Of a stretch of 64,000 bases of DNA, positions 36,368 through 45,338 are shown one piece after another. The first letter of the stretch is position 1. Each line of letters begins with the position of its first letter. The position numbers and the translations under genes are program-made. Source of the DNA: Paenibacillus herberti (GTDB taxonomy: Bacteria; Bacillota; Bacilli; Paenibacillales; Paenibacillaceae); assembly GCF_002233675.1 (NCBI RefSeq), contig NZ_NMUQ01000001.1, positions 1,191,212 to 1,255,211 of the forward strand, in the 5' to 3' direction. The notes beneath the pieces are model-generated. The model made no database searches. It saw nothing but the letters and a program-made list of their open reading frames with translations, and was not told where the DNA came from.

Positions 36368-37333
36368 TTAGGCTAATACCTTGCGGAATTCCTCCGTCAG
36401 AAGCGGCACAACCTCGAACAAGTCGCCGACGATACCGTAATCCGCCACCTTGAAAATCGGCGCCTCGGCATCCTTATTGATGGCGATAATGACGCGCGAT
36501 TGGCTCATCCCAGCCAGATGCTGGATCGCTCCGCTGATGCCGCAGGCGATGTAAACCTCTGGCGTGACGACCTTGCCGGTCTGGCCGATTTGCAGGGCAT
36601 AGTCGCAATAGCCAGCGTCGCAGGCGCCACGCGAAGCGCCTACAGCGGCGCCGAGCACATCCGCCAGCTCGTCGAGCGGCTTGAAGCCATCGGCACTTTT
36701 TACGCCGCGCCCGCCGGAGATGACGATTTTGGCTTCGGCCAAATCAACTTTGCCGCCAGCTTTGCGCACAACATCACGCACGATGGAGCGCAGATCAACA
36801 GGAGCGGTATAGCTCCGATCAACGACTTCACCAGCGGTTTCCGCAAGGGTAGCAGGGGGGATATTGTTGGGACGAACGGTAACAACGCCTGAGCTGGAGA
36901 GGAAGCGTTTTTCCTCGAATGCTTTGCCAGCGTAGATCGGTCGTTTGTAGAGCTCACCGGACTCGATGGAGATGACGTCGGAAATCTGTCCGGCGCCGAT
37001 CAGGGCGGCGATCCCTGGAGCGAGGTCGCGCCCCTCAGCCGTATGGCCAAGGAATACACGCGATGGCTGAAGTTCCTCTACGATACCTTTAACTGCATGC
37101 AGATAAGCGGGAGCGTTGTAGCTGACGAGCTCGGGATGATCAACCGCGTACACCTTGCCGCTCGTATAAGAAGCAAGCTCACCGGCGAGCCCCGTAATGC
37201 CACTGCCGATAATGACGGCCGAGATCTCGGCACTGTCTCCTGCGGCGAGACGAGCTCCCTGAAGCGCTTCCAATGTAACCTGACGAATCTTCCCCGCACG
37301 TACTTCAGCGATAACGAGAACCGGTTGGCTCAT
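36368..37333 (-). CDS. etfA: Electron transfer flavoprotein alpha subunit
   Basis: A 321-residue FAD-binding ETF subunit. The C-terminal signature is present: [67 protein letters not shown] and [20 protein letters not shown]. It accepts electrons from acyl-CoA dehydrogenase (fadE in the plus arm) and passes them to the membrane FeS protein at 39 kb. It starts 44 bases after etfB and is co-transcribed. Confidence 0.95.
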   Translation of the reverse strand: MSQPVLVIAEVRAGKIRQVTLEALQGARLAAGDSAEISAVIIGSGITGLAGELASYTSGKVYAVDHPELVSYNAPAYLHAVKGIVEELQPSRVFLGHTAEGRDLAPGIAALIGAGQISDVISIESGELYKRPIYAGKAFEEKRFLSSSGVVTVRPNNIPPATLAETAGEVVDRSYTAPVDLRSIVRDVVRKAGGKVDLAEAKIVISGGRGVKSADGFKPLDELADVLGAAVGASRGACDAGYCDYALQIGQTGKVVTPEVYIACGISGAIQHLAGMSQSRVIIAINKDAEAPIFKVADYGIVGDLFEVVPLLTEEFRKVLA

Positions 37334-37377
37334 CTTGATTCCTCCTTAGGCTATAGAGAACTGGGATTGGACTGTAT

Positions 37378-38139
37378 TCAGATGGCTTTGGCTTCCGTGC
37401 GCAGCAATTCCACGAGCTTGGCGGCCTGCTCGGCAGGAGTACCTTTGATCAGCTGGCCGGTTCCGCGTTCGGGCGGCAGTGCAATTGATACACGTTCGGT
37501 AAGGGCAGCAGCTTCTCCAAGCCCGAGATCATCCAGCGTCAGCGTTTGAAAAGGTTTCTTTTTTGCCTTCATGATATTCGGCAAGGAAGGGTAACGAGGC
37601 TCGTTCAGCCCTTGCTGGGCGGTGAACAAGGCAGGGAGTGAGAGCTCCAGCGTTTCGGTGTCGCCTTCAGCGTCCCGCTTAACGACCGCTTGCGAGCCGC
37701 TTATCTCAAGGGAGGTGATGGAAGCGGTATGAGGGATGCCGAGCTTGTTAGCAAGCCGGATCGCCACCTGGCCGCCGCCGCTGTCTACGGAGAAGTTGCC
37801 GCCAAGCAGCAGATCGAATGATTGGCCGGATAAGTATTTTTCCAGAACGACCGCTGCTGCACCTTCATCAGAGCCGATCCGAACATCGGAAATGAGTACC
37901 GCGTCATCTGCACCCATGGCCAGAGCTTGGCGAAGAGCTTCGGCCGCGCGGCCGGGTCCAACGGAAACGACGGTTACGTTGCCGCCATGTTTGTCGCGCT
38001 GTTGGAGTGCCTCCTCTACGGCATATTCATCGTAAGGATTGATCACGTATTTCACGCCGTCATCCGATACGGACCCGTTTTGAATGACGATTTTTTCCTC
38101 GGTATCAAACGTTTGCTTGAGCAGGACAAAGATATTCAT
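37378..38139 (-). CDS. etfB: Electron transfer flavoprotein beta subunit
   Basis: A 253-residue AMP-binding ETF subunit. Typical segments are MNIFVLLKQTFDTE, INPYDEYAVEEALQ, GADDAVLISD and LGIPHTASITSLEI, with the C-terminal recognition region LSLPALFTAQQGLNEPRYPSLPNIMKAKKKP. GGAGG lies upstream of the ATG. It lies between fadR and etfA. Confidence 0.95.
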   Translation of the reverse strand: MNIFVLLKQTFDTEEKIVIQNGSVSDDGVKYVINPYDEYAVEEALQQRDKHGGNVTVVSVGPGRAAEALRQALAMGADDAVLISDVRIGSDEGAAAVVLEKYLSGQSFDLLLGGNFSVDSGGGQVAIRLANKLGIPHTASITSLEISGSQAVVKRDAEGDTETLELSLPALFTAQQGLNEPRYPSLPNIMKAKKKPFQTLTLDDLGLGEAAALTERVSIALPPERGTGQLIKGTPAEQAAKLVELLRTEAKAI

Positions 38140-38174
38140 GAGTGGGCTCCTCCTTTGGAATGAAACGATCGATT

Positions 38175-38756
38175 TTATTTGAGGCCACGAAGAAAGAAAT
38201 CTACGCTCTTGTCAACCTGAGCAGTCAGCGAATACTTCATACCGGAAATCAGCCATGATGTGACGGCTTCATCCATTCCTCCAAAAATCAGCAGACGCGT
38301 AAGTTTGATGTCCAGATCCTGCCGGAAGGAACCTTCTCTCACCCCTTTTTCCAGAATATGCTCGATCAGTTCAATATAAGGCTTCACCGACAGACCAATT
38401 GCTTTGCGCAGCTCCAGCGAGCTTTGGCGCAGCTCGATCTGGGTCACATAAGCGAGATTGACATCGTTCTCCAGCGCGGAAAAGTGGATCTCACAAACCG
38501 CTCGCAGCGCCTCCTCGGCGGTAGCGGTTTCACGAATGCGAGTGTTGAAGCGCTCGACAAGATCTCCGAGTTTTTCCTGAAACAGCGAGATGAGGATATC
38601 TTCCTTCTTCTTGAAATATAAATAAATCGTACCGTCAGCGACGCCTGCTTCTTTCGCAATCTTCGACACCTGGGAGCCGTGGAAGCCGTTTTCGGCAATA
38701 ACTTTCAGTGCGGCGTCGAGGATTAAAAAATATTTTTCCTGCTTCCTACTTGTCAT
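38175..38756 (-). CDS. fadR: TetR family regulator, FadR of beta-oxidation
   Basis: A TetR-type repressor of about 193 residues. The HTH is AENGFHGSQVSKIAKEAGVADGT with IYLYFKKKEDIL, followed by the acyl-CoA-responsive helical domain (LRQSSLELRKAIGLSVKPYI). This is the Bacillus FadR architecture; long-chain acyl-CoA is expected to release it from DNA. Start 38756 (MTSRKQEK) has GAGGTG upstream; the frame opens at 38807. The operator overlapping its own transcription start (38789-38806) indicates autoregulation. Confidence 0.88.
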   Translation of the reverse strand: MTSRKQEKYFLILDAALKVIAENGFHGSQVSKIAKEAGVADGTIYLYFKKKEDILISLFQEKLGDLVERFNTRIRETATAEEALRAVCEIHFSALENDVNLAYVTQIELRQSSLELRKAIGLSVKPYIELIEHILEKGVREGSFRQDLDIKLTRLLIFGGMDEAVTSWLISGMKYSLTAQVDKSVDFFLRGLK

Positions 38757-38788
38757 GGTTGCACCTCGGTGGTAGTATTTACGTATAG

Positions 38789-38806
38789 TGAATGAATGCT
38801 CATTCA
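38789..38806. promoter_or_regulatory. FadR-type operator
   Basis: TGAATGA-ATGC-TCATTCA is a perfect 7+4+7 palindrome matching the Bacillus FadR box (TGAATGAnTAnTCATTCA type). It lies directly downstream of the minus-strand promoter and about 230 bases ahead of fadF. Confidence 0.85.
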
Positions 38807-38814
38807 TTTTCTAC

Positions 38815-38843
38815 ATCTTAGGGGATATGACACCGATTGTCAA
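38815..38843 (-). promoter_or_regulatory. Promoter of the fadR-etfB-etfA unit
   Basis: On the minus strand TTGACA (38843-38838), 17 bases, TAAGAT (38820-38815). Transcription would start near 38808, at the edge of the FadR box. Confidence 0.72.
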
Positions 38844-38956
38844 CGTTTTATCTGAAAAGAAAACCGGCTCCAAGCAGGGATTTTCGTCAGAATTCGACAG
38901 CAGTCAGGATGTGCGCCGAACAAGCGGCAATTCCACTAAGATTTTTTTGTTCTCCA

Positions 38957-38974
38957 TATGTAAGCGCTTAATAT
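38957..38974. promoter_or_regulatory. Catabolite responsive element (cre), CcpA site
   Basis: ATGTAAGCGCTTAATAT holds the palindromic TAAGCGCTTA core of cre boxes, 50-65 bases upstream of fadF. It is placed to repress beta-oxidation on preferred sugars. Confidence 0.7.
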
Positions 38975-39021
38975 GAGGGAATATGGAAGAGATGATAACT
39001 TCTAGGACATAAGCGGAAGGG

Positions 39022-41298
39022 ATGAACATCTATATGATTGGTCAGCTGATTCAATTCCTGCTGTTTCTCGCTGTAACCGGTTATGGAATCTACTTGTTCT
39101 ACCGGGCGGTCTATCATCGCTACTTATATTTGAAGCTAGGGCGACCCGCCGAGCTGCCGAGCAATGGCAAGGACCGCTGGCCAGAATTTCTAGCTCAAGT
39201 GTTCGGTCAGACGAAGCTACTGAAGGACCCGAAGAGTGGAATCATGCATATCGTCATTTTTTACGGGTTCGTCATTCTCCAGCTTGGTGCGCTTGATCTC
39301 ATTATTAAAGGGCTGACGGGCGGTGGGCATCTACCGGTTCCCGGTTACAATCTATTCAGTCTGATGCAAGAAATAACGGTTGTGCTCATCCTGATCGCCA
39401 TGGGTTACGCTGCCTATCGCCGTTATGGCGAGAAGCTGGTCCGGCTCAAGCGCGGCCTTAAACCGAGTATCGTTGTGTTTTTCATCTTCGGGCTCATGTT
39501 CTCCGTGCTGTTCTCCCTGGCGTTCGAAAGGGTATGGCTCGGCATGGAATTCTCCTGGTATGCACCGATTTCCTCATTAATGGCAGAAGCCTTCTCCGGC
39601 CTGTCCGAGACGCCGTCCTATGTACTGTTCCTCATCTCCTGGTGGGCGCATCTGATCATCCTGCTCGCATTTCTCGTTTATGTGCCTCAATCCAAACATT
39701 TTCACATCATTACTGCACCTATCAATATCTATTTGCGCCGGCAGACGCCGGTTGGTCGCTTATCCAAGCTGGATCTGGAGGATGAAGAGGCGGAATCGTT
39801 CGGAGTTGGCAAAATCGAGGAATTTTCGCAAAAGCAAATGCTCGATTTCTACGCCTGCGTTGAATGTGGACGCTGCACGAATGTATGTCCGGCCTCGAGC
39901 ACCGGCAAGGCACTCTCGCCAATGCATCTTATTACGAAGCTGCGCGACCATCTGATCGATAAGGGCACGGCTGTTACGGGCCGCTCGCCATGGGTTCCGG
40001 AGTTTGCCTTTGGCGGGGCTGATCCTACTAAAGCCCATCTGTTCGAGCCGCGTAGTCTGGATCACGGCCCATCCCTGCTTGATCTTGCCGGCGGTGCAAG
40101 CAAGGAAGAAGTTGCTGCAGCCGCAGAGGGCGGCGTCGGAGTGTTTTGGAGCGATCCAGGGCTGGCGATTACCGACATCCGGCCAACGCTGAACTGGCAA
40201 AAGACTTCCTGGACCGTGCAGGAGCGCAAGCCCCAAGAGGTTGAGCTCATTGGCGAAGTTATGACCGAGGACGAAATTTGGGCCTGCACAACTTGCCGCA
40301 ACTGTGAGGACCAATGTCCGGTTGCTAATGAGCATGTGGACAAAATTATCGACTTGCGCCGCCATCTGGTGTTGATGCAGGGCAGCATGCCGCATGAAGG
40401 CCAGCGCGCCATGCAAAATATTGAGCGTCAAGGCAATCCTTGGGGTATCAGCCGCAGCGACCGGGTTAAATGGACCGGCGATGTTGAGGGCATCTCGGTG
40501 CCAACGGTTAAAGAAAATCCGGACTTCGACATTCTGTTTTTTGTCGGCTCGATGGGCTCCTACGATCTGCGCAGCCGCAAAATTACCCGCGCCGTGGCGC
40601 GGCTGATGAATGAGTCCGGCGTCAGCTTCGCGATTCTCGGCAATGAGGAGAAAAACTCCGGCGACACGCCGCGCCGCCTCGGCAATGAAATGTTATTCCA
40701 GCAGTTGTGCATGGAGAACATCGAAACTTTTCAGAAGTATGGAGTAAAAAAAATCGTTACTGCTTGCCCGCATACATTTAATACGCTCAAAAATGAATAC
40801 CCTGACTTCGGTCTGGAAGGCGTGGAAGTGCTGCATCATACACAGCTGTTTGATGAATTGATTGCCAAAGGCCGCTTGAAGCCGACTCATCGGGTGGAAG
40901 AGCGCATCACCTACCACGACTCCTGTTATCTGGGTCGTTACAACAATGTGTACGACGAGCCGCGCAACGTCTTGAAGGCGATTCCCGGCGTCGAGCTGGT
41001 GGAAATGGCCCGTACCCGTGAAAACGGCATGTGCTGTGGCGCGGGCGGCGGTCTCATGTGGATGGAGGAAACATCCGGTAAGCGAGTCAATTTGGCTAGA
41101 ACCGAGCAGGCGCTTGAAGTTAATCCGACTCTCATCAGCAGCGCTTGTCCGTACTGTCTGACGATGCTGGAGGATGGCACAAAGCTTAAAGAAGTGGACG
41201 ATCTCGTGAAGGCGCGTGACATCGCGGAAATTCTTGAGTTAGCTGTATTCGGACCGGCTGGAACGCCGCCGCAGAACAAGGAAGAGGTGGCCGTTTAG
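39022..41298 (+). CDS. fadF: EtfAB:menaquinone oxidoreductase (membrane FeS protein)
   Basis: A 758-residue homologue of Bacillus FadF/YwjF. The N-terminal ~240 residues form about six membrane spans resembling the nitrate reductase gamma (heme b) domain. Two [4Fe-4S] motifs follow: CVECGRCTNVCP and CTTCRNCEDQCP. The C-terminal half has the heterodisulfide-reductase-type CCG domains (SCYLGRYNNVYDEPRNVL, GMCCGAGGGLMW). It is expected to take electrons from EtfAB and reduce menaquinone at the membrane. First gene of the plus arm, with GGAAGGG upstream. Directly opposite the etf genes, matching function. Confidence 0.92.
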   Translation: MNIYMIGQLIQFLLFLAVTGYGIYLFYRAVYHRYLYLKLGRPAELPSNGKDRWPEFLAQVFGQTKLLKDPKSGIMHIVIFYGFVILQLGALDLIIKGLTGGGHLPVPGYNLFSLMQEITVVLILIAMGYAAYRRYGEKLVRLKRGLKPSIVVFFIFGLMFSVLFSLAFERVWLGMEFSWYAPISSLMAEAFSGLSETPSYVLFLISWWAHLIILLAFLVYVPQSKHFHIITAPINIYLRRQTPVGRLSKLDLEDEEAESFGVGKIEEFSQKQMLDFYACVECGRCTNVCPASSTGKALSPMHLITKLRDHLIDKGTAVTGRSPWVPEFAFGGADPTKAHLFEPRSLDHGPSLLDLAGGASKEEVAAAAEGGVGVFWSDPGLAITDIRPTLNWQKTSWTVQERKPQEVELIGEVMTEDEIWACTTCRNCEDQCPVANEHVDKIIDLRRHLVLMQGSMPHEGQRAMQNIERQGNPWGISRSDRVKWTGDVEGISVPTVKENPDFDILFFVGSMGSYDLRSRKITRAVARLMNESGVSFAILGNEEKNSGDTPRRLGNEMLFQQLCMENIETFQKYGVKKIVTACPHTFNTLKNEYPDFGLEGVEVLHHTQLFDELIAKGRLKPTHRVEERITYHDSCYLGRYNNVYDEPRNVLKAIPGVELVEMARTRENGMCCGAGGGLMWMEETSGKRVNLARTEQALEVNPTLISSACPYCLTMLEDGTKLKEVDDLVKARDIAEILELAVFGPAGTPPQNKEEVAV

Positions 41299-41360
41299 CA
41301 TGAGCTCAGCAAGCCGAACCACCCGGATGGCCCGGGCGCCTTAGCGCTCCCGGTCGCCGG

Positions 41361-41415
41361 TACATCCAGCATACATCCCACCACACATCCAGCACACATC
41401 CAGCACACAACCAGA
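41361..41415. repeat. Short tandem repeat, ~11-bp unit
   Basis: About four to five imperfect copies of ACATCCAGCAC in the 252-base gap between fadF and fadN. The gap has no gene; a GC-rich hairpin-like segment lies near 41330-41353 without a T-run. Confidence 0.65.
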
Positions 41416-41550
41416 GTCCAACAATATTAGATTCCAGCGCATCACGAATTGGAGCATCCCAAACCTGCCACATCCTACGCGGGACGTGAAGCGCTCTACC
41501 GTCAGTCGTAACGCCGCAGGTACAACCTTTTTCAAGGAGGCAACACTACG

Positions 41551-43950
41551 ATGAGCATAACGATCCGCAAAGCAGCCGTTATCGGCTCCGGCATCATGGG
41601 TTCCGGCATCGCCGCCCATCTGGCCAATGTTGGCATTCCAACACTGCTACTCGACATCGTTCCGAAGCAGCTGTCCGCAGAAGAAGAGAAGAAGGGGCTG
41701 ACGCTAGAGCATCCCGCCGTGCGCAGCCGGCTCGCGGCGTCCGCAATCGCCAAGCTGAAGAAGACGAAGCCATCTCCACTGTACGATGACGCATTCACTT
41801 CCCGAATTACGCCTGGCAATCTGGAGGATGATCTGGACAAAATCGCTGGTGTGGACTGGGTTATCGAGGTCATCGTCGAAAACCTGGATGCCAAGCGCAG
41901 CTTGCTGGACCGCATCGAAACCGTGTGGAAGCCAAGCATAATTGTCACCTCCAACACCTCCGGCATTTCCATCAATGCGATGGCTGAAGGACGGAGCGAG
42001 GCGTTCCGCAGCAGCTTTATGGGCACTCATTTTTTCAATCCGCCTCGGTATATGAAGCTACTGGAAGTTATTCCGGCGGAAGGCACGGACCCGCAGCTCG
42101 TTCAAGACATGAAGCAATTCGGCGAAACGGTGCTTGGCAAAGGAGTTGTAATTGCCAAGGATACACCGAACTTTATCGCTAACCGCATCGGCACCTACGG
42201 TCTGCTTGTGACTTTGCAGGAGATGGAGCGCGGCGGTTACAGCGTTGAAGAAGTTGACGCAGCGACAGGCCCGGCATTGGGTCGTCCGAAGAGCGCTACA
42301 TTTCGTACGCTTGATCTTGTTGGACTCGATACCTTCATCCATGTGGCCGACAACGTGCGGTTGAATGTTGACAATGAGGCAGAGCGCCGCGTATTCACGC
42401 CGCCGACAGCGCTGACTCAGTTGGTCGAACGCGGCTGGCTCGGCGAGAAGAGCGGGCAAGGTTTCTACTTAAAGCGTAAAGGCGAAAGTGGCAAAAGCGA
42501 GATTTTGTCCATCGATCTCCAGACGCTCCAATATACCCCACAGAAAAAGGTGAGTTCCGGCTCCCTAGAAGCAGCCAAGCTGGCCAAAGGCGCCAAAGAG
42601 AAGACTAAAGCGCTGCTCGGCGCTGGCGACCGTTATTCCGAGCTAGCCTGGAATGTGATGAAGCAGGTGCTCGTTTACTCTGCCGAGAAAGTCGGCGAGA
42701 TTGCGGACTCCATTCAAGAAATCGACGAAGCGATGAAATGGGGCTTCAACTGGGAGCTCGGCCCGTTCGAAACATGGGATGCGATAGGACTTGTGCGTTC
42801 CGTGCAGCGCATGGAGAGCGAGGGGACGGCCGTTCCGGACTGGGTCAAGGAATGGATTGCCGAGGGCAACACCAGCTTTTATCGCAAAGAAAACGGTAAA
42901 CGCTTCTATGTAAGCAGCGGCGAATTCCGGCAAATAGAGGAAGCGCGAGCGGAGATCGACCTGAAAGCTCTCAAAGAACAAAACCGTGTCATCAAGTCTA
43001 ATAGCGGTGCGAGCCTGATCGATATTGGCGACGGTGTTGCCTGCCTGGAGTTCCACTCTCCAAACAATGCCATCGGCGACGACATCCTCTCTATGATCCA
43101 GCAGAGCACGGAGGAAGTTCGCCGCAACTGGAATGGCCTCGTCGTAGCGAATCAGGGGCGCAACTTCTGCGTCGGCGCCAATATTATGATCCTCTTAATG
43201 GAAGCGCAGGAAGAGGAATGGGATGAAATCGACGAGATTATCAGCTTGTTCCAGCAGAGCATGTATAAGCTTAAGCGCTTGGAAAAGCCAGTTGTCGCGG
43301 CGCCGCATCGGATGACGCTTGGCGGTGGGGTGGAGGCATGTATGCCAGCAGACCAGATCGTCGCTGCGGCAGAAACGTACTACGGGCTCGTGGAAGTTGG
43401 AGTTGGCCTCATTCCCGCTGGCGGCGGCTGCAAAGAGTTCGCGCTGCGCGTGAGCCAGCAAGCGCCTCATCCGGATACCGACTTGCTGCCGTATCTCGGC
43501 CAAGTGTTCGAGACCGTTGGTCAGGCCAAGGTGTCCACGAGCGGCCATGACGCGAAGCGTCTCGGTTACTTCCGCGGAGTCGACCGTATCGTGCCGAATC
43601 AGGATCATTTGATTTATGAGGCGAAACAAGCGGTGCTGCAAATGGCGGCCGAAGGTTATGTGCTGCCTGCAGAGGAGAAAATCCGCATCGCGGGCTCCGA
43701 GGGCAGAGCGGCGTTGCAACTTGCAGCCATGAGCATGCGCGAAGGCGGCTACATCAGCGATCATGATCTGCTCATCGCCAAAAAGCTGGCCTATGTACTG
43801 AGCGGAGGCGATCTGCCTGCCGGTACGCTTGTAACCCATCAATATATGCTCGATCTGGAGCGCGAGGCGTTCCTCAGCCTGACCGGCGAGCCGAAAACCC
43901 AAGCCCGCATGCAGCATATGCTCACCAAAGGCAGAGCGCTGCGCAACTAG
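41551..43950 (+). CDS. fadN: 3-hydroxyacyl-CoA dehydrogenase / enoyl-CoA hydratase
   Basis: A 799-residue bifunctional enzyme with the dehydrogenase part first. The NAD-binding segment is AAVIGSGIMGSGIAAHLANVG, then SNTSGISINAMAEG, FMGTHFFNPPRYMKLLEVI and DTPNFIANRIGTYG. A crotonase domain occupies the last ~280 residues (ACLEFHSPNNAIGDDILSM, NGLVVANQGRNFCVGAN, the GGGVEACMPADQIVAAAET segment). The order matches Bacillus FadN rather than E. coli FadB. CAAGGAGG lies nine bases before the ATG. Second and third steps of beta-oxidation; partner of FadA. Confidence 0.94.
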   Translation: MSITIRKAAVIGSGIMGSGIAAHLANVGIPTLLLDIVPKQLSAEEEKKGLTLEHPAVRSRLAASAIAKLKKTKPSPLYDDAFTSRITPGNLEDDLDKIAGVDWVIEVIVENLDAKRSLLDRIETVWKPSIIVTSNTSGISINAMAEGRSEAFRSSFMGTHFFNPPRYMKLLEVIPAEGTDPQLVQDMKQFGETVLGKGVVIAKDTPNFIANRIGTYGLLVTLQEMERGGYSVEEVDAATGPALGRPKSATFRTLDLVGLDTFIHVADNVRLNVDNEAERRVFTPPTALTQLVERGWLGEKSGQGFYLKRKGESGKSEILSIDLQTLQYTPQKKVSSGSLEAAKLAKGAKEKTKALLGAGDRYSELAWNVMKQVLVYSAEKVGEIADSIQEIDEAMKWGFNWELGPFETWDAIGLVRSVQRMESEGTAVPDWVKEWIAEGNTSFYRKENGKRFYVSSGEFRQIEEARAEIDLKALKEQNRVIKSNSGASLIDIGDGVACLEFHSPNNAIGDDILSMIQQSTEEVRRNWNGLVVANQGRNFCVGANIMILLMEAQEEEWDEIDEIISLFQQSMYKLKRLEKPVVAAPHRMTLGGGVEACMPADQIVAAAETYYGLVEVGVGLIPAGGGCKEFALRVSQQAPHPDTDLLPYLGQVFETVGQAKVSTSGHDAKRLGYFRGVDRIVPNQDHLIYEAKQAVLQMAAEGYVLPAEEKIRIAGSEGRAALQLAAMSMREGGYISDHDLLIAKKLAYVLSGGDLPAGTLVTHQYMLDLEREAFLSLTGEPKTQARMQHMLTKGRALRN

Positions 43951-44045
43951 GGGCTTTGTTGAAAATCAGCCGAGCTTTTGGCACAGCGATTTTTTTCATC
44001 GATTTTTCAAAGGCACAAGGAACCGAAGAGGGAGCGTGAACAAAG

Positions 44046-45230
44046 ATGAGAGAAGCGGTAATCGTATCTATGGCAAGAACGGCCATTGGCCGGGGCAAAA
44101 AGGGCAGCCTGCGGCAAACCCGCGCCGACGATCTCGGGCGAGTCGTGCTGGATGAAGTAGTCAAGCGCGCGCCGGGGCTGAAAAAGGGGGATGTCGAGGA
44201 TATCATCATCGGCTGCGCGATGCCGGAAGGGGAGCAGGGGCTCAACTTCGCCAGGATCATGTCGCTGTATGCGGGTTTTCCGGTGACGGTGCCAGCGCTG
44301 ACGATCAACCGGTTCTGCTCCTCCGGGCTGCAGTCGATTGCTTTCGCCGCAGAGCGAATCATGACTGGTGGCGCGGATGTGCTGATCGCAGGCGGCGTGG
44401 AGAGTATGAGCCATGTGCCGATGACCGGCTTCAAAATTTCCCCCAACCCGCGCATAGTCGAGGAGATGCCGGAGGTGTACATCGGTATGGGGCATACCGC
44501 TGAACGGGTCGCGGAGAAGTTTGACGTATCGCGCGAGGATCAGGATCGCTTCGCGTCTCGCTCACATGAAAAGGCGGCGGCAGCAATAGCGGCTGGCAAG
44601 TTCAACGATGAGATCGTGCCGGTGGACGCTGAGTTGAAATCGCTGGATGACAGCGGCCGGGTGAAAACGGAAAAGTTCACGTTCAAGATGGACGAAGGCG
44701 TGCGGCCGGATACAACTGTCGAGACGCTTGGCAAGCTTCGCCCTGCTTTTAAGCTGAACGGGTCAGTGACGGCTGGCAACTCCTCGCAGGTAAGCGACGG
44801 TGCGGCGGCGGTTGTTATCATGAGCCGCGAGAAGGCCGATGAGCTGGGGCTGAAACCGCTGGCGACGTTCCGTTCGTTCGCACTCACAGGCGTGGAGCCG
44901 GAGATTATGGGAGTTGGTCCGGTCAAGGCGATTCCAAAAGCGTTGCAACGCGCCGGTATTACGCAGGAGCAGGTCGACCTGTTTGAAATCAATGAAGCAT
45001 TCGCTTCCCAATGCCTCCATATTATCCGCGAACTCGGCATAGACGAGGAGAAGGTGAATGTAAACGGCGGAGCGATTGCGCTCGGCCATCCGCTCGGCTG
45101 TACCGGGACAAAAATCAGCGTATCGCTGATCAATGAGCTTCGCCGTCGCGGCGGCGGTTATGGTGTCGTCAGCATGTGCATTGGCGGGGGGATGGGAGCA
45201 GCAGGCGTGTTCGAGGTTCATCCGGCCTGA
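44046..45230 (+). CDS. fadA: Acetyl-CoA C-acyltransferase (3-ketoacyl-CoA thiolase)
   Basis: A 394-residue thiolase. The acyl-accepting Cys is in [15 protein letters not shown], followed by [41 protein letters not shown], the [17 protein letters not shown] segment (catalytic His) and CIGGGMGAA (second Cys). The preceding 95 bases hold only a leader with poly-T tracts. Last step of each beta-oxidation cycle, following fadN. Confidence 0.95.
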   Translation: MREAVIVSMARTAIGRGKKGSLRQTRADDLGRVVLDEVVKRAPGLKKGDVEDIIIGCAMPEGEQGLNFARIMSLYAGFPVTVPALTINRFCSSGLQSIAFAAERIMTGGADVLIAGGVESMSHVPMTGFKISPNPRIVEEMPEVYIGMGHTAERVAEKFDVSREDQDRFASRSHEKAAAAIAAGKFNDEIVPVDAELKSLDDSGRVKTEKFTFKMDEGVRPDTTVETLGKLRPAFKLNGSVTAGNSSQVSDGAAAVVIMSREKADELGLKPLATFRSFALTGVEPEIMGVGPVKAIPKALQRAGITQEQVDLFEINEAFASQCLHIIRELGIDEEKVNVNGGAIALGHPLGCTGTKISVSLINELRRRGGGYGVVSMCIGGGMGAAGVFEVHPA

Positions 45231-45338
45231 AGCTTGATGGCTGAGGGGGGTAGCGGGAAAGCGAGGCCGGCTGCTGGGGCTGGAGCCGTTTGTACTCTTC
45301 TTGTTCTAATTTTGACTATCCAAAAGGAGCGACTGACG

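Noticed and set aside
43951-44045. Poly-T segments before fadA as a terminator
   Set aside because: GATTTTTTTC and GATTTTTC are not preceded by a convincing stem, and the gene order favours readthrough.
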